A DNA stretch of 26,649 bases from CAYRIF01 sp964424205 (lineage in GTDB: Bacteria; Bacteroidota; Bacteroidia; Cytophagales; Cyclobacteriaceae): the NCBI GenBank assembly GCA_964424205.1, contig CAYRIF010000009.1, forward strand, positions 1 to 26,649, in the 5' to 3' direction. This document shows, in pieces, positions 24,268 to 26,649 of this stretch; the first letter of the stretch is position 1, and every line of letters starts with the position of its first letter. Both the position numbers and the translations under genes were made by a program. The notes beneath the pieces were generated by a model. It saw only the letters and a list, made by a program, of their open reading frames with translations, had not been told where the DNA came from and did no database searches.

Positions 24268-25590
24268 ATGAAATCTACAAAAACAATCTATCTATTAACC
24301 TTTCTATTTTTATCCGCTATTCAGCTCAATGCACAAAAGTTAACGAAAAAGGAAAAGAGAATTCTAACACATGTAGAAAAAAATAATGAAGCAGCCATTA
24401 CCTTTTTAGAGGAAGTTGTCAATATCAATAGTGGCACCATGAATACCGAAGGAGTCAAAGCAGTAGGAGCTATTTTTGATGCAGCCTTTCAAAAAATTGG
24501 ATTTACAACTGATTGGAAAGCGATGCCTGCAGCAATGAAAAGAGCAGGTCACCTTTTCACAGAACACAAAGGCAATAAAGGAAAGCGATTATTATTAATC
24601 GGACATTTAGATACCGTATTTGAAAAAGACAGCCCCTTTCAAAAATACGAAAATCAAGATACCATTGCCCTAGGACCAGGTGCTGCCGACATGAAAGGTG
24701 GCAATATCATTATTCTGTATGCCCTAAAAGCGCTTTATGAAACTGGTCTTTTAAAAGACACACAAATCATTGTGGCACTTCATGGTGATGAGGAAGAGAC
24801 TGGAAAGCCATTAACTATTAGCAGAAAGGACATCATCGATGCTGCCAAACGAAGCGACATTGCACTGGGGTTTGAAGGTTCAACAGGCTTCACAGAGGCG
24901 ACTATAGCAAGAAGAGGCTCTAGCGGATGGGAACTAGAAGTAACAGGAAAACGCGCACATAGTGCAGGCATATTTAGTGAGGGAGATGGCGCAGGTGCTA
25001 TCTTCGAGACCTCAAGGATTCTGCATGAATTTTATAACGAATTAAGTAATATAAAATACCTGACTTTTAATCCCGGAATTATCGTTGGTGGAACATTTGC
25101 AGAATATAAAAAAGACGAAGCCTCAGGTACGGCATTTGGCAAAACAAATGTGATACCGCAAACTGTAAAAGTGGCTGGTGGTCTGCGATTCATCTCAGAA
25201 AAACAAAAAGAGGATGCTAGGAACACGATGAAAGGGATCGTAGCAAAGCACTTACCAAAAACAGGTGCAACCATTAAGTTTTGGGACAGCTACCCAGCCA
25301 TGGCACCCACCGATGGTAATAAAAAGGTGATGGAAGTATTAAGTGGTGTAAGTCAGTCACTAGGCGATGGCAAAGTAACCGCCTACGACCCAATGAAACG
25401 CGGTGCCGCGGACATTTCGTTTGTTGCTGCCTATACCGACGGTATTGATGGGCTAGGCACCATGGGTGAAGGGGCGCACACACCTGAAGAATGGATTGAC
25501 CTTCGCACATTTGAAATGCTTACCAAACGAGCGGCCTTATTAATTTATCGATTGACGAGAGCAACTTCTGGAAACAAAAAAGGTCTGTGA
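24268..25590 (+). CDS. Secreted M20-family zinc metallopeptidase (glutamate carboxypeptidase-like)
   Basis: A 440-residue protein with a signal peptide (to about residue 22, SAIQLNAQ). The metal and catalytic residues of M20 peptidases are in place: His113 and Asp115 in IGHLDTVF, bridging Asp141 in GAADMKGGN, general base Glu175 and ligand Glu176 in HGDEEETGKP, an acidic ligand in GFEGSTG, the dimerisation-domain His in RAHSAG, and C-terminal His404 in GEGAHTPEEW. The ordering and length fit carboxypeptidase G2-like enzymes, which remove C-terminal glutamate or other residues from peptides or folates; substrate not assigned. A palindromic hairpin at 25580-25602 overlaps the stop codon. Confidence 0.92.
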   Translation: MKSTKTIYLLTFLFLSAIQLNAQKLTKKEKRILTHVEKNNEAAITFLEEVVNINSGTMNTEGVKAVGAIFDAAFQKIGFTTDWKAMPAAMKRAGHLFTEHKGNKGKRLLLIGHLDTVFEKDSPFQKYENQDTIALGPGAADMKGGNIIILYALKALYETGLLKDTQIIVALHGDEEETGKPLTISRKDIIDAAKRSDIALGFEGSTGFTEATIARRGSSGWELEVTGKRAHSAGIFSEGDGAGAIFETSRILHEFYNELSNIKYLTFNPGIIVGGTFAEYKKDEASGTAFGKTNVIPQTVKVAGGLRFISEKQKEDARNTMKGIVAKHLPKTGATIKFWDSYPAMAPTDGNKKVMEVLSGVSQSLGDGKVTAYDPMKRGAADISFVAAYTDGIDGLGTMGEGAHTPEEWIDLRTFEMLTKRAALLIYRLTRATSGNKKGL

Positions 25591-25602
25591 GACACAGACC
25601 TT
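25580..25602 (+). terminator. Palindromic hairpin over the M20 stop codon
   Basis: AAGGTCTGTG (25580-25589) pairs with CACAGACCTT (25593-25602) around a three-base loop. The TGA stop (25588-25590) sits at the loop. No T-run follows, so termination is uncertain. It has the same GGTCTGTG/CACAGACC core as the tandem repeats at 10145-10306. Confidence 0.6.
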
Positions 25603-25619
25603 GGGATGGGAAGATATCA

Positions 25620-25931
25620 CTACAATTTCACCAATTCATTCAATGCAATCTCCTCTTGAATAATTTCTAATGCCTTGTCCCAATTTTCTTGATTTTCGAT
25701 TGAAGGACTTATGTGAAACCTATCGGTCACCATCAAGTCCACTTGCGCTTTCTTATTCTTTTTATCATAAGTTTGCATGCCCTTTATTTCATCAGACAGT
25801 TTGAAAGTTTTAACATGCTGATTACTATCATCTATTTCATAACCGTCCATCATGTATGCAGCCATGACCCCAGTGACATAAGTAGTCGCCGATCCATTAA
25901 AATCTCTAATCTTAATTATCTCCATCAGCAT
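25620..25931 (-). CDS. Small soluble hypothetical protein
   Basis: A 103-residue protein that I do not recognise. It has no signal peptide or membrane segment. It looks like a mixed alpha/beta domain: EIIKIRDFNGSATTYVTGVM near the start, a middle strand HVKTFKLSDEIKGM, VDLMVTDRFHISP, and a C-terminal helix NWDKALEIIQEEIALNELVKL. The ATG at 25931 is used; a second Met two codons on (25925) is equally possible. The gene reads away from the DUF4870 gene, 85 bases downstream of it on the same strand, so the two may be co-transcribed. The bases between hold an extra open frame (25912-26016). Confidence 0.6.
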   Translation of the reverse strand: MLMEIIKIRDFNGSATTYVTGVMAAYMMDGYEIDDSNQHVKTFKLSDEIKGMQTYDKKNKKAQVDLMVTDRFHISPSIENQENWDKALEIIQEEIALNELVKL

Positions 25932-26016
25932 TCTTATACACTTGCTTGGTGACAGATTGTGAGATCCCCGCCATTTTATTTGCTAAACCATTCAGCTCTA
26001 ATTTTTTATAGTAAAA
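25912..26016 (-). other. In-frame open stretch after the DUF4870 stop
   Basis: Directly after the TGA of the DUF4870 gene the same frame stays open for 34 codons to a TAA at 25912-25914. It reads FYYKKLELNGLANKM then AGISQSVTKQVYKNADGDN. The ATG at 25974 could open a 20-residue peptide, MAGISQSVTKQVYKNADGDN, overlapping the start of the next gene. It may be a remnant, a leader peptide or chance. The composition is protein-like but very short. Confidence 0.25.
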
Positions 26017-26367
26017 TCAAATATTCTCAAACCACTCTTCATATTTAGCGCCTAATATTGGCACTGGTTTCTTTGTATAATTTATTGCGTTAAGTAATCC
26101 CATCACCCACATGTATAACATCACAAACACCCCAAATATACTGATGAGCCATCCAAGAATTGGAATCATTCCTACCATACCTAATGCGATACCTGTCAGT
26201 GCCAAACCAAGCGATTGCCTGATATGATAGCTTGCAAACTCATCCTTCTTATCATTGTTCATAATAAATGCGATAATAAGTCCTACAATAGTAAAATAGG
26301 CAATTATTGCAATGGTTTTGCCTTCTCCTGATTCAGTTATTTTCTTTGCTTCTGTTTTATTTTCCAT
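26017..26367 (-). CDS. DUF4870 (Tic20-like) membrane protein
   Basis: A 116-residue membrane protein. A charged N-terminus (ENKTEAKKITESGEG) is followed by the DUF4870 pattern: TIAIIAYFTIVGLIIAFIMN, DEFASYHIRQSLGLALTGIAL with the conserved His-x-Arg-Gln, then GMIPILGWLISIFGVFVMLYMWVMGLLNAI, and KPVPILGAKYEEWFENI at the end. Three to four membrane helices; the length is normal. Function is unknown and the resemblance to Tic20 is only structural. No clear promoter was found in the 280 bases upstream. Confidence 0.88.
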   Translation of the reverse strand: MENKTEAKKITESGEGKTIAIIAYFTIVGLIIAFIMNNDKKDEFASYHIRQSLGLALTGIALGMVGMIPILGWLISIFGVFVMLYMWVMGLLNAINYTKKPVPILGAKYEEWFENI

Positions 26368-26649
26368 TTTTTTATTGTTTAAATATAGAGTCTGTTTAAA
26401 AACTCAAGATAAAGAAAACTTAAAAACATTATTCTGTTTTAAAGTTTTTTTTATCAAAAGGCATTGAATAATTTGATTAACCCATGCTGAAAAATTAAGA
26501 TACAGGCGTACTTTCCCAGCCAATTTGACTAAGTGGAGTAGCAAAATTATTGAAGCAATCCAAGATTGACTGGTGTCTTTGAGCCTAGATTCGATTAACC
26601 CGAATTATTCACCGTTTTAACAAAAAACATTTGTAACTTCCTTATTATA
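26368..26649. other. Right-edge intergenic region, no supported gene
   Basis: This AT-rich stretch must hold the promoter of the DUF4870 gene, but no exact TAnnTTTG box was found on the minus strand. A minus-strand frame of about 65 codons ending at 26404 is open but has no convincing start and no recognised similarity. The phrase GATTAACCC occurs twice (near 26477 and 26595), possibly a short direct repeat. Confidence 0.4.

Noticed and set aside
26404..26610. Minus-strand open frame at the right edge as a transposase remnant
   Set aside because: No start codon context and no motif I could name; the repeated GATTAACCC words alone do not prove an insertion-sequence end.

Overview
The window reads as chromosomal DNA of a Bacteroidota bacterium (Cytophagales/Flavobacteriales-like; the order cannot be fixed from sequence alone). 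Reasons: AT-rich DNA; several promoters of the Bacteroidota type (TAnnTTTG at -7, sometimes with TTTG about 20 bases upstream); signal peptides ending in AQ/SQ; a TonB-plug/TPR protein, a PD40-OmpA protein, a LytTR/LytS pair and a DUF2147 protein; few Shine-Dalgarno sequences. No rRNA, tRNA, CRISPR array, intact insertion sequence or prophage was seen.

Layout. (1) 1-1241: the 3' part of an unusual protein in which a TonB-receptor plug segment is followed by TPRs instead of a beta-barrel. (2) 1452-6656: a tight seven-gene membrane operon: small membrane protein, winged-helix regulator, DUF4173/DUF4153-like protein, small membrane protein, DUF1361, undecaprenol/diacylglycerol kinase and CreD. 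Near-identical inverted repeats (TACTTTG-N5-CAAAGTA) lie in front of its first and third genes and are the best candidate operators for the encoded regulator. (3) 6724-6843: a leftover C-terminus of an outer-membrane barrel gene. (4) 6891-8572 (minus): LytTR response regulator and LytS-like kinase, divergent from a secreted class-C beta-lactamase-like serine hydrolase (8806-10140), with two copies of TTTGAACAGTT in the shared intergenic region. (5) 10145-10306: an 81-bp tandem repeat of structured palindromes, then an ABC-2 exporter pair (10359-12776). (6) 12915-13441: a RelE/ParE-type toxin-antitoxin pair whose toxin is broken by a one-base frameshift. (7) 13541-18379: topA and a K+-dependent-type membrane pyrophosphatase with an added hydrophilic tail. 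(8) 18463-21006: DUF2147 protein and PD40-OmpA protein. (9) 21039-23167 (minus): MBL-fold hydrolase and lipoprotein alpha/beta hydrolase. (10) 23230-25590: a CPBP-like membrane protein that seems to need an ATT start, and a secreted M20 peptidase. (11) 25620-26367 (minus): an unrecognised 103-residue protein and a DUF4870 protein.

Most of this is housekeeping and envelope biology. The least explained parts are the winged-helix/CreD membrane operon with its paired operators, the plug-TPR protein, the covarying tandem palindromes, and the ATT-start candidate. I found no convincing anti-phage or other wholly new multi-gene system.
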